Below are positions 11,331-20,094 of a DNA stretch of 64,000 nt, piece after piece. Position 1 is the stretch's first letter. The number at the start of each line of letters is the position of its first letter. This stretch comes from Ashinkailepas kermadecensis (lineage: Eukaryota; Arthropoda; Thecostraca; Neolepadidae). A program made the position numbers and the translations under genes. The stretch lies in NCBI GenBank assembly GCA_034440615.1, contig JAOTOM010004877.1, positions 307,501 through 371,500 of the forward strand, read 5' to 3'. The notes under the pieces were generated by a model. That model searched no databases. It saw only the letters and a list, made by a program, of their open reading frames with translations, and had not been told where the DNA came from.

Positions 11331-11528
11331 TGTGCTCGTTGGCTGCGTGCACTGCTTGGTGTGATTGCCCCCGTGTCAGAGACTGTAACGTGCGGTGAAT
11401 GTTAGTGACTGTACCTCCCTTTGTGGCGACCCGTGGGCGCGGCCGGGCGGGGCGAGTGTGTGGCGGTGGGCGTGGGGCCGGCAGTGTGAGGTTCCGTGGC
11501 ACGCATATACAGCAATACAGCAGATACA
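11331..11528 (+). repeat. Right LTR of compact LTR retrotransposon
   Basis: TGTGCTCGTTGG to CAGCAGATACA, 198 bp, a near copy of 7273-7474. GTTAT follows directly at 11529-11533 as the right target duplication. Confidence 0.93.
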
Positions 11529-11533
11529 GTTAT

Positions 11534-13019
11534 CATGGATAGCCGGCTGAGTTACAGGGAACACATTGACACTCTGCGCGATAAGTGCTTCAGAGCCATG
11601 AATATTTTGAAATGTGTTTCCCGAATGACTTATGGAGCTGACAGAGCAACTCTTCTATTGCTATATCGTTCTCTTATTCGCTCGAAACTAGATTACGCAT
11701 CGTTTATATACGACAGTGCGAGTAATTCAGTGAAGCGGAAGCTCGACACTATACATCATACAGCATTACGAATCTCCACAGGGGCTTTTCGGACATCGTC
11801 AGCTGCGAGCCTTTTGGCAGATGCCCACGAGCCATCGTTAGCAAGCAGACGTGAAAAGCTGGGACTGCGGTATGCAATTAGGCTAAAGCAGTTCCCAGCA
11901 CACCCCACATACATGCTCATTTTCTCGCATCACATGTTATCAGTTTTTAGCGGGCACAGAGGAGAAAAAATGAGACCCTTCTGCGTCAGAATCCGCTATC
12001 TCCTCGAAGAGGCACGGATACCACTACGAGGTGTCGCGAAAATAAAACACCCTGGCACCCAACCATGGGAACTAATTTCACCTACGATAGATATTTCCCT
12101 AGCGACGTCCAAGAAGGGAAACACACTTCCAGACCTTTTCAAGGCAGAAGCACTGGAATTACTGGAATCCTATCGATGTTACTCCAGACTCTATACTGAC
12201 GGGTCCAAAACAATGACAGGAACTGGCTGCGCATTCGTATGTGGAACGGTAACTAGATCTTTCACTTTACCACCCCACGCATCTGTGTTTACTGCGGAAT
12301 TGGTGGCGATAATTAAAGCCTTATGTTTTATTGAGGTTGGAGACGAAGATCTCAATGTCATCGTAACAGACTCGTTGAGTAGCCTCATGGCCTTACAATC
12401 CTTTTACCCATCCAACCAACTTCTTCGGGAGATATTAACTCGCATGACATCATTGAGCAGAGCTGGTAAGAGGATTGCCCTCTGCTGGGTACCTAGCCAT
12501 ACCGGTATCACTGGTAACGAGCTAGCCGATGCTGCTGCAAGGCGCGCCGCGCAGGCTCGTTGGACTCGAGCCTTGCCTATCTCCGCAAGGGATTTCTATT
12601 CGGAAGTATCCGCCTTTCTCCAAGAAAAGTGGCAAACAAATTGGGATTATCAGGTTTCAAACAAGCTCCGATCTATCAAACCAGTTTTGGCACCATGGCC
12701 ATCATCACTGAAGAAGTGTAGGAGGGAAGAGATAATTTTGGCACGACTGCGAATAGGGCACACTTACGCTACACACCGACACCTTCTGATCAAGGAGGAA
12801 AAACCACGCTGTGCTCGATGTGACGCGCATATGTCAGTCCGTCACATACTGTTTTCTTGCCGCAACTTCCAGGAGGAACGAATGCGTTACTTTGGTCCAA
12901 ACTTTCATGCCATGTCGTACTCTGATGTTTTAGGAGAAAGCTCGGAGATCGTTGCCACAGGCAAAATATACCGTTACTTAGCGGCTATTAAGTTTCACGT
13001 TATATATCCCTTTCAATAA
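11534..13019 (+). pseudogene. LINE copy 1 ORF2, 3' part: end of RT, RNase H, C-terminal Cys/His
   Basis: The interrupted ORF2 resumes here with MDSRLSYREHIDTLRDKCF, matching copy 2 at about 47938. RNase H motifs: LYTDGSKTMTGTG, TAELVAIIKALCF, VTDSLSSLMALQ and SHTGITGNELADAAA. A C-terminal CARCDAHMSVRHILFSC motif is typical of I-superclade LINEs. No internal stop is seen in this half. An AATAAA lies at about 13053 and the 3' hairpin at 13067-13100. Confidence 0.88.
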
Positions 13020-13066
13020 TGGTCGTATCGAATCCCAGATCATGTTCTGAAGAATAAAACAGTTAT

Positions 13067-13100
13067 GGGCGCTAGATAACCACTAGCAGTTCAGGCGCCC
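13067..13100 (+). promoter_or_regulatory. LINE copy 1 3'-terminal hairpin
   Basis: GGGCGC (13067-13072) pairs with GCGCCC (13095-13100) across a 22-nt loop. It stands just before the TTAAGCCCAAATAAAC tail. Copy 2 has the same stem at 49524-49529/49551-49556 with a different loop. In LINEs such 3' structures are recognised by the reverse transcriptase when it starts copying; that role is inferred here. Confidence 0.7.
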
Positions 13101-13135
13101 TTAAGCCCAAATAAACAAACAAACCGTGGTTCGTC

Positions 13136-14018
13136 GCGGCTTAACTCCAGCCGACAAATGTTTCCCAATTTCACTTATACTAGGGCCCTTATCCTGTTCC
13201 TGTCGCAGATAACTCAAGGACCAGGAGGAAGCATCCACCTCGCGAACTGACTCAGCTACTTCGCCGGTCTGTGTCTCCGCATCCACTCTGTCTGCCGGAC
13301 GCCTACTCAGCGCGTCCGCCATCGGATTCTGCACACCCGGGCGAAACACTATCTCATAATCAAACTCTGACAAGATCTCAAACCAACGAGCGAGCATGCC
13401 GGAAGGCTGCTTGAAGTTTATGAGCCATTGCAGGCTGGCGTGGTCGGTACGAATCCTAAACTTCCGACCCAACAAATAGTGCCTAAACTGCTGCACAAAC
13501 AGAACGCACGCTAGCAACTCTTTACGAGTTGTACTGTAATTACGTTGAGACTTGGACAGCTTCCGACTCGCATACGCCAGCGGTTTCTCTTCGCCATCCT
13601 GTTCCTGCAGGAGAACGGCTACATCACTCAAGTCCGAACAATCACAGTCCAGAATGAACATACCAGCGTCCGCGACGAACCTGGGCAGCGAAATCACAAG
13701 CGAAGTCGACAGCGCCACCTTCAGTGCTTCGAACGATGCTAGCGCCTCCTCCGACCAACTAAACTTTACGTCTTTCCCCGTCAGCGAAAACAGCGGCGCT
13801 GCCATCTCAGCGAACGATCGCACATACTTCCGAAAGAACAATGCTAGCCCTAGAAAACTACTCAACTATTTTGGGGTGCGTGGAGTGGGCCACTCCGCCA
13901 ACTGCCGGATCTTTTCAGGGTCAGCAGACAAGCCCTCGGGGGTCAATACATGACCCAGAAATGTTACTTCCATTCGGAACAACTCGTACTTTTCCGGATT
14001 CAGCGTAAGACCTGCCTA
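13136..14018 (-). pseudogene. Gypsy RT connection and RNase H region
   Basis: Read on the minus strand, the RT thumb/connection (FLGHVLTPEGLS-type) follows the RT nonsense codon at 14016-14018. A second nonsense codon lies at 13866-13868. RNase H comes after, with FILDCDCSDLSDVAVLLQ, LAYASRKLSKSQRNYSTTRK, LLACVLFVQQFRHYL, RTDHASLQWL and a final GVQNPMADALSRRP. This is the chromoviral/Gypsy RNase H layout. The frame is cut by the LINE insertion at 13135 and its sequel, integrase, is at 2462-1101. Confidence 0.87.
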
Positions 14019-14960
14019 CTGTAGCCTTTCCAACACAGCATCCAGCTTGGTCAGGACATCATCGAAGTCTGCTCCATGCACTATGGCGTCATCAAAATAG
14101 TTCACGCACGACAGGGGACGCAAATCACCTAAAACTATATCCAGCAGACGCGCACACGTAGACGGGGCCGACTTACACCCGAATGGCATACGAACAAATC
14201 GATTTGCGCCGAATGGAGTCACAATCGTAGTCTTATCTCTATCCCGTTCATCAATGCTTACCTGAAAATACGCATTATTCAAATCTAGGACACACCACAT
14301 CTTCGATCCTGCCAAGATCTCAATAGTGTCGTCAATCCTCGGAATCGGGTATGACGAGGACGTCGTCACGGCATTCAACTGTCTCATGTCAGCGCACATC
14401 CTGTACTGCCCAGACTTCTTCCTTGCCAAACATATGGGGGAAGCCCAACCCCCTCCATCAGACTCCTCGAGAACTCCTTGTTCTACTAATGTCTCGATTT
14501 GCGCCCTCACCTCGTCCCGCAAATGGGGTGGTACACGCCGGGCCGCTTGACTCACAGGCGCATGGTCACCAGTATCAATCGTATGCGTCGTCACCGTGGT
14601 GTGGCCCAAATGACCATCAAACATCATCTTATGTTTGTCGATAACTCGTCTGACCGCCTCCTTCTGTGCGTCTGGCAATGGGGACTTACTCAGGTCAATA
14701 TGTCCACGTGGTTCTACGTATTTAGAAGTTGGCTCGCCATCACTACCCCAGGAGTGCAAGCTGTGCTCGCCAAACCCCACCTCAAGTTCACCAATTTCTG
14801 AGCGCTTAGGAATGCTAATCGGCTCCGTCGTAATAATACGGACGACAAATGGGACAGAACTCCCTACTACATCGACCACTGCTGGAACAAACTCGAGACC
14901 ACAAATGTTCAACGACGGCTCCACTACAGCTGAGCCTATGTAGTCACAATTGGCACCCAT
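14019..14960 (-). pseudogene. Gypsy reverse transcriptase
   Basis: RT motifs on the minus strand: VEQGVLEESDGGGWASPICL, KKSGQYRMCADMRQLNAVT, MWCVLDLNNAYFQVSID (catalytic Asp), FVRMPFGCKSAP and CVNYFDDAIVHG. The active site reads YFDD, a rare form of the usual Y[ILV]DD. The frame ends in the TAG at 14016-14018 inside the domain and continues in the same frame beyond it. Confidence 0.9.
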
Positions 14961-15241
14961 GCCCTCAGAACTGTCTCCTCACCCGGTGCAACTATGACAC
15001 TACTCGACATCACCAAACGACCAACTGACACGGCCTCCGCCGACACCGAGCGAACTGACTCAGCCGGGGTCAATATCAATCTCCTTCTCTTCAGATCAAT
15101 CACGCATGGACAAGCTCGCAGAAAGTCAAGCGCCAGTAGGCCCGGCACATCTATGTGGTCCGACACGAAAACACTCATGTTCACTGGCATACCGTCAACA
15201 TGGAAGCACATGAGTGGCTTTGCCTGACAGTAGCAGCTCAT
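14936..15241 (-). pseudogene. Gypsy protease, distal part
   Basis: This frame holds the second half of a retropepsin fold. VPGLLALDFLRACPCVIDL corresponds to the LGxDFL strand, and RRRLILTP follows. It is out of frame with both the proximal protease/gag frame (15195-15854) and the RT frame, so indels near 15230 and 14950 are needed to explain it. Confidence 0.7.
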
Positions 15242-15854
15242 CTCGTGACGCCGTCTTGGCCCGCACTGCAGTCTTACGTAACCTCGGGGTATTTGGCAAA
15301 ACGTCGAACGCTGCTTGGTTCAGAATACTAATGTTGCTGCTTGTATCCAGCAGACATTTACAGTCGACTCCCGAAATCTTAGCCACAAGTGTCATGTCCA
15401 CGTTCAGCGAAACCCCTCGGTCGCCTGAGTCAACGTCGGTTATGTTCGCTCCCCTCTCGGTTTCTCTCCAGGTCCCTTTGTCCCTTTCGGGATCACATAC
15501 TCCCAGCCTACTCCTCATGGGCTTTAACTGGGTCCGGGTCCCCCCATGGCCTCTCGGGTGGACCCGCGAGTTTCCCGAAAACCTCCCACACACTTCTAGC
15601 ACGTGACCCTGACAACCACACTTCGGGCACCTAACATCTCGCTTGTCACAGTTATACCTCATGTGACCAGGCTGGCCACAGGCGTAACACTCGCGCGGCC
15701 TACGCACAGGTCCACTAGACCTGAGTCCAGTCTGGACTTGGAGCTCTAATTCGGCTATCCTCTTCTCTAACCGAGCAACAACTGACGCTTCAGGCTGCCC
15801 CCCCCTGCAGCCATCTGGCGCACCGGCTGCATCACGTGCCGAGCGGCACTGCAC
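15195..15854 (-). pseudogene. Gypsy nucleocapsid knuckles and proximal protease
   Basis: Two zinc knuckles, CYACGQPGHMRYNC and CPKCGCQGHVLEVC, are followed by CKCLLDTSSNISILN. The latter is the retropepsin active-site strand, with DTS in place of the usual DTG or DSG. The frame differs from the capsid frame upstream (15767-16354), which overlaps it by ~90 bases, showing a frameshift near 15780-15850. Confidence 0.8.
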
Positions 15855-16354
15855 ACGCGACGTACTTTTGCCACGGCATCCCCAAAAGTACTCGCTCCCG
15901 ACGCGACAACAGGCGAGTACAGGTCGCCCGGAAGTGCGGACAGGAAATGGTTGTATAGCAGACCCTCCAATGCCTGTCCTGGGAATGCTTGAGACACTAT
16001 CTTATTAAGCCGTATCACAAACGCATCTAGCGACTGGGATGGGTCGTACCTGAGATCCATAAGGGCCACATGGTGGTCCACAGAGCTACCACTGCAGAAA
16101 CTCCCCTTCAGGCCGAGCTCAACTCCACTATAGGACTCCTTCTGTCGGGCACCAAGGGCATCGAACGCATCCCTTGCGATTCCCGTTAGACACAATGGCA
16201 ACATATCCAACTTCCGGCTCTCGTCCCAATCATGAAGCCTACTGAACCTCTCATAGTCGTCCAAAAATATCTGCACCGAGCCACCTCCGTCGAAGCTTGG
16301 CATACCAATCATAGCAAACCTGGGCTCCATTCTGCTAGTTCCACTGGGCTTCAA
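15767..16354 (-). pseudogene. Gypsy gag, capsid region
   Basis: The frame begins with a Met at 16354, 650 bases after the LTR. It shows a Gypsy-type capsid: MPSFDGGGSVQIFLDDYERF, LPLCLTGIARDAFDAL, LMDLRYDPSQSLDAFVIRLN and QALEGLLYNHFLSALPGDL. It then drifts out of frame before the zinc knuckles. Confidence 0.8.
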
Positions 16355-17021
16355 CTAGACAGACTTGTGAACACGGCTTATACTCGTCACTCAACACTTC
16401 CAACATCCAAATGCGTCGGGCTCGACTGAATCATGCCACACGCCTCATTAAACGACATATATGCCTCGCCTTGACAAGGCACTCACGGTTCCGACGCTGA
16501 GAATCTCCCGTTGCTAGCGATGAGTCCTGTCTCTGTCAGCTGGCGTGTAGACGAGCACTGGGGGCGCCTTGCTGCAGCCTGCCGTTGCTAGGAGACAGCA
16601 GCACTCTCACCCTACTCTACCTGGCCGGGTCACCATCTTGCCATGGCCGTGCACATTCTTCGCGACTCCCGTCAGCTGCCGCGCAACGAGCACTGAAGGT
16701 GCTTTGTTGCAGTCTACCGTTGCTAGGCGACAGCAGCACCATCACCCGACTCTTTATCCGGCCGGGCCGCCATCTTCCCATGGCCGTTCTTCTTGTTTGC
16801 GACTCCCCAACTCATCTCTTGCACGCCATCCTCTTGTGTAAGTGGCTGTACTCGCGCGTCATACCGAGTCAAGTCCTAAGTATCACTACACTCCGTTACG
16901 ACGGAATTCAGGCGACGCAAATTCTCCGCTCCTCAGTCCGCCACAACGCTCAATCGAGTCATCTGGCTCCCGTCGTGCGAGTCGGACGATCCGAAAGCTG
17001 TCATCCCACCGCTGCCACCAA
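16355..17021 (-). promoter_or_regulatory. Gypsy leader with tandem duplication and primer-binding region
   Basis: This is the untranslated leader between the right LTR and gag. On the minus strand the LTR ends ..GACTACA and is followed by TTGGTGGCAGCGGTGGGATG (17001-17021), the place and style of a tRNA primer-binding site; I do not assign the tRNA. A ~130-bp unit occurs twice (about 16552-16680 and 16690-16810). Each copy has CCGTTGCTAGG[AC]GACAGCAGCAC, a CGGGNC[AG]CCATCTTNCCATGGCCGT segment and GCGACTCCC. Confidence 0.6.
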
Positions 17022-17185
17022 TGTAGTCGCTGGGTCCGAATTCCAAGCACGTATGACATATTTCGAGTCCACACCGCACGGCGGACCGCACTTCCGCCCG
17101 CAGCCGGGGTGTTTCTGCGCGAAACCAAGAAGCCAATGGGAAGGCACGCGTCGCCAAGGCGACGCGCGGGACCATGACGTTACCC
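17022..17185 (-). repeat. Gypsy LTR, right copy (5' LTR)
   Basis: TGTAGTCGCTGGG at the left edge and GACGTTACCC at the right, homologous to the left LTR (1-152). It keeps the CGCGTCGCC-AA-GGCGACGCG palindrome and the CCAAT box. The CRE is mutated to TGACGTTA and the terminal CA to CC. It lacks the ~27 bases present in the left LTR near 50-75, so the two LTRs have diverged considerably. Confidence 0.78.
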
Positions 17186-17340
17186 GTCTACTATATATAT
17201 ATATATATCTCCACAGGCAAGTTTAGTAAAAATGCCTACTAAACTTCTGGAAGTTTAGTTAATATTCCTGCTAAACTCACTTCCCTTTCTTAGTAAATAT
17301 ACCTACGAAACATTCTCGAGGATGTGTTGGCTTGGGACTC
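17186..17340. repeat. TA microsatellite and AAGTTTAGTA palindrome repeat
   Basis: A short (TA)n run at 17190-17209 leads into inverted-repeat units. AAGTTTAGTA (17219-17228) faces TACTAAACTT (17237-17246), and a second weaker pair follows (17251-17278). CTCGAGGATGTGTTGG ends the unit near 17333. The same unit, with one hairpin, is at 22615-22676. Confidence 0.6.
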
Positions 17341-18320
17341 TAGACGCCGCTTAACCATGGGAGTAGGTTCCTGAAAATGATTTTGATGACACAATACACG
17401 AAAGCAAGGATGGACGGGCCGAAATTGATTGCGGGGGCACAGCAGCACATATGATCCCATGCTAAACGTTTAAGATATTGGAGGGGGTAAAAACAACATG
17501 GTGGCAAGTGTCTTCCCGAAAGCATGCAAAGTTACACCCCCCCCCCCCCTTATCTCATGCCTTGGGGCCCTTGGGTTCCAGGATGCAGTAATCGTGACGT
17601 CAGAAGGAGAAACGCAGCACGGTCATCGAACGCTTAGCCAATGCCCATGCCAGGAATTGAGTTCGCCTTGCCTGCTGACGTGTCCACCATCCGCCACAAT
17701 ATTCTCTTGATTCCTCGGTCTGTGTAAGGGGAGGGCTCAGTATATGAGTTTTTTAAGTGCGTATTCTGGATTACTTCCAACTGGGATATATCAAGAAATC
17801 TCAGTTCTACAGAGGTTCGTTGGATGCTTCAGTGAAGAATGCTAACGAAGTTCGAAACCAGTTCGGCGAGGGTGAAGGGCTTGTCATTTCATCCGAAACG
17901 GCCATGGATCCTAGTGAGGTAATTATGCTCATGCATTTAAGTAGTGTGTTTCATTGTGTTTTTAACCAGCCTTTTAATTATATCTATGCTTGGTATAACT
18001 TGTTTATGGCATATGTTCCACATGGTGTCTACAAATACAATGGCAATATGGGTATTGTTCAGGGGTCAAAAAGCATGTCAGTTTCTCCCAAGCTTCGGCA
18101 CATGTAACTAGGTATCAGGGTAAATTTGTGCATTAAGGTATTTTATTAATTCTTGCAATTTATCATTCTAACAATGTTTATGAATGTGACTAAGCTGATG
18201 GGGCCACTCTTTTTCTGTTCAAGTGCTTACTTTTCAGGCTGGGAGCAAAATAACACCAAAAAGTGGCTTTTGGTTAGATAACAGCATAAACGCAAATGTT
18301 TAAGCAGTAAAATATAGTGC
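17341..18320. other. Unassigned stretch with one weak candidate exon
   Basis: No recognised gene or element. A C run is at 17537-17550 and a GTGACGTCAG site at about 17594. A 54-codon open stretch (17757-17918) has an acceptor-like TTTTTTAAG before it and a donor-like GAG|GTAATT after it; it codes for DYFQLGYIKKSQFYRG.. and I recognise no family in it. The rest is AT-rich without signal. Confidence 0.3.
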
Positions 18321-18324
18321 AACA

Positions 18325-18345
18325 TAACCTAACCTAACCTAACCT
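18325..18345 (-). repeat. TTAGG-type short tract
   Basis: Four units of AACCT (TTAGG on the other strand), the arthropod telomere motif. A longer imperfect tract is at 18838-18893. Similar short tracts recur inside dispersed repeats further right, so these are probably interspersed-repeat parts and not a telomere. Confidence 0.7.
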
Positions 18346-19094
18346 TGAAACAAAATGCACAAAAAAGATTTACAAAATTTTAGACAATTTATGGTAAATT
18401 TGGAGATCAAGGTAAAATTTGGGCATATATGTTGATCTAGGTAAAATGTGTAAAATTTTTGTTTTTAATGCACAGTATTTTAACGTAAAAATTACGATGC
18501 TACCACTCATTTTTCCCGCAAATGGTGTGTCAGACGTGATAAAGAATAAATTCAACACTTCATGCACTCAATTTAATACTCTGACATCAAAAACCTTGGT
18601 AAATTTTTGATAAAAGGTGTTTTGGGAATTTTGGGAATATTTTTTTTCAGAATATGATGTTTATGAACATGACTAAGAAGTTGCAACCACTCAGTTTCAG
18701 TGCTGATGCTTACTTTTCAATTTGGATGATGATGTCACATTGGTATGGTGTAATGATGCCATAGGTATGGCACCGAGGCTTTGACTGGCTAATGCTACAA
18801 ATGGTTCACATACCTTAATGAGATGGTCAAAGTAGCTTAACCTAAACTAACCTAACCCACCTAGCCTAACCTAACCTAACCTAACCTGCTTACCTCTTGG
18901 TTTATCATGGCTATAATTTATTGCTGGCCGTAACGATCGCACGATGGGTCCGTACTACCGACCGTAACGACAGCACGCAGTCTGCCAGCGGACATAGCGA
19001 GCGTATGTATGAACGGTCTCTACCTACCGTTTGGCAGTGGAACTTGCATACTTTCTGTATGTATGGGTGGTGCAGGCTGGGGTGGAGTGGAAGC

Positions 19095-19240
19095 TGATTG
19101 TGACCTCATTTGACCCTGAAGACCTGGGGTCATGAAATGTATACTGCAGCAAGTTCATTACAGCTGTAATTCCTCCAAATTTTGTGCTTCTAGTTTCCGA
19201 TCTTAGGTGCCCGAACTCCCCCCGGTGAACTTTATGTGAG
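19095..19240 (+). repeat. Dispersed repeat family R2, fragment
   Basis: The run CTCATTTGACCCTGAAG, GGGGTCAT, GTATACTG, CTAGTTTCCGATCTTA is shared with 39085-39245. In reverse complement and more diverged, it is shared with part of the TTAA-flanked element at 33259-34185 (about 33330-33470). These are therefore probably remnants of the same non-autonomous DNA element. Confidence 0.5.
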
Positions 19241-19580
19241 AGGCATGTTGACCGGGTATCTTCTGCACTTCCTACAGCAGCGTTGCTTGCACTCAAAATG
19301 TAACGGAATGTGGTGCATACAGAACTGGGCCATTGAAATAAACAACTTGAACTGGATATGGATGCAATGTTTCCTTCCAGAGACAAAGTTCCATGATGAC
19401 AATTCCAAATGGTCCAATTGGACATTCATTGCATGAGTGGGCTTTAATTAAGGATTTCCTTCTTTACTTTCATGGGCAAATATTATTACATCAAGCAACT
19501 CATATGATAGTGTAAAGTAATCTAAAGTGCAACATTAACCAACGGCCCTGACCGCTAACGATTGTGTGATAGGTTAAAAA

Positions 19581-19659
19581 GGTGACTGCGCCAAGATTCG
19601 AACCTGTAACCACCAGTACGGAAAGCGGACGCCTTAACCAACTGCGCCAATCGTCAGCG
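19581..19659 (-). repeat. tRNA-like SINE head (third type)
   Basis: On the minus strand GATTGGCGCAGTTGGTTAAG carries an A box and GGTTCGAATC a B box about 45 bases later. This is the internal Pol III promoter of tRNAs and tRNA-derived SINEs. The two ends do not pair into a proper acceptor stem, so it is not a functional tRNA gene. Confidence 0.55.
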
Positions 19660-20094
19660 TAGCCTGGGCCGGTATGCGATGTAGAGCATGCTGACTGAGA
19701 AGATGTTCATTTCCTTGACGATCTCCCATGGAGTGTCGCATGTTCTTTACACACCACCATAATTTATATAATCACCATGAGATTAGGTTGAAGCCTCTGA
19801 GCCAGCCAGTTGAAGCATCTGTGCCATACCTATGATGTCATCACACTGTACTGATGTGGTGTCATTGTTCAAATTGAAAAGTAAGCATCAGCACCAAAAT
19901 GAGTGGTTGCATCTTCTTAGTCACATTCATGAACATCATATTCTGAAAAGCAATTCCAATAAAAATCCCAAAACACCTTTTATCAAACATTTACCAAAAC
20001 CTTATGTTTCTGCCTTAATTCAACATTTATTTCTGAGAATGAATACTCGCAATCCGACGCATCCACAGCCAAGGCCGGAAGGTTCGTGAGATAA

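Larger units (their letters stand above)
7273..11528 (+). mobile_element. Compact GC-rich LTR retrotransposon (Ty3/Gypsy-like), inside the LINE
   Basis: Two near-identical ~200-bp LTRs with TG...CA ends (7273-7474 and 11331-11528) flank gag, protease, RT/RNase H and integrase. The 5-bp target duplication GTTAT is at 7268-7272 and 11529-11533. Removing the element and one duplication puts LINE ORF2 back in frame. A purine-rich AGGGGTGG lies just before the right LTR, as expected for a polypurine tract. At 4256 bp it is short for the group. The codons are strongly GC-rich, unlike the LINE around it. The coding region has several frameshifts. Integrase after RNase H and the integrase C-terminus favour Ty3/Gypsy; BEL is the alternative. 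Confidence 0.92.
2474..13122 (+). mobile_element. I-like non-LTR retrotransposon, copy 1 (full length, interrupted)
   Basis: This is a full-length LINE with a GC-rich 5' UTR, ORF1 (gag-like, three zinc knuckles) and ORF2 (endonuclease, RT, RNase H, C-terminal Cys/His). Its 3' hairpin is followed by an AAATAAACAAACAAAC tail. It is inserted into the Gypsy element with a 12-13 bp target duplication. A 4.26 kb LTR retrotransposon (7273-11528) sits inside ORF2; without it the LINE is about 6.39 kb, against 6.44 kb for copy 2 at 43151-49585. An endonuclease of the APE type plus RNase H in ORF2 is typical of the I superclade (I, R1, LOA and relatives). I do not assign the exact clade. Confidence 0.92.
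1..17185 (-). mobile_element. Ty3/Gypsy LTR retrotransposon, interrupted and decayed
   Basis: Reading on the minus strand, the order is LTR (17022-17185), primer-binding region, gag with two CCHC knuckles, protease, reverse transcriptase, RNase H, integrase and LTR (1-152, continuing left of the window). This order is that of the Ty3/Gypsy group. No envelope-like frame is seen between integrase and the left LTR. The coding part is split by a 10.6 kb nested insertion (2474-13122) between RNase H and integrase. It also has nonsense codons at 14016-14018 and 13866-13868 and frameshifts in gag and protease, so it is dead. Removing the insertion leaves about 6.5 kb, a normal length for the group. 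Confidence 0.9.
18590..20000. repeat. Inverted pair of a dispersed repeat
   Basis: The segment 18590-18800 reappears as its reverse complement at about 19800-20000. Shared landmarks are GATAAAAGGTGTTTTGGGA, CAGAATATGATGTT and GATGCTTACTTTTCAATTTG. The pair could be two ends of one fold-back element or two separate insertions. In between are the longer AACCT tract (18838-18893), a piece of another dispersed family (19095-19240) and a tRNA-like SINE (19581-19659). Confidence 0.6.

Noticed and set aside
18838..18893. Interstitial telomere from a chromosome fusion
   Set aside because: The tract is short and imperfect, and similar tracts occur at fixed positions in dispersed repeats.
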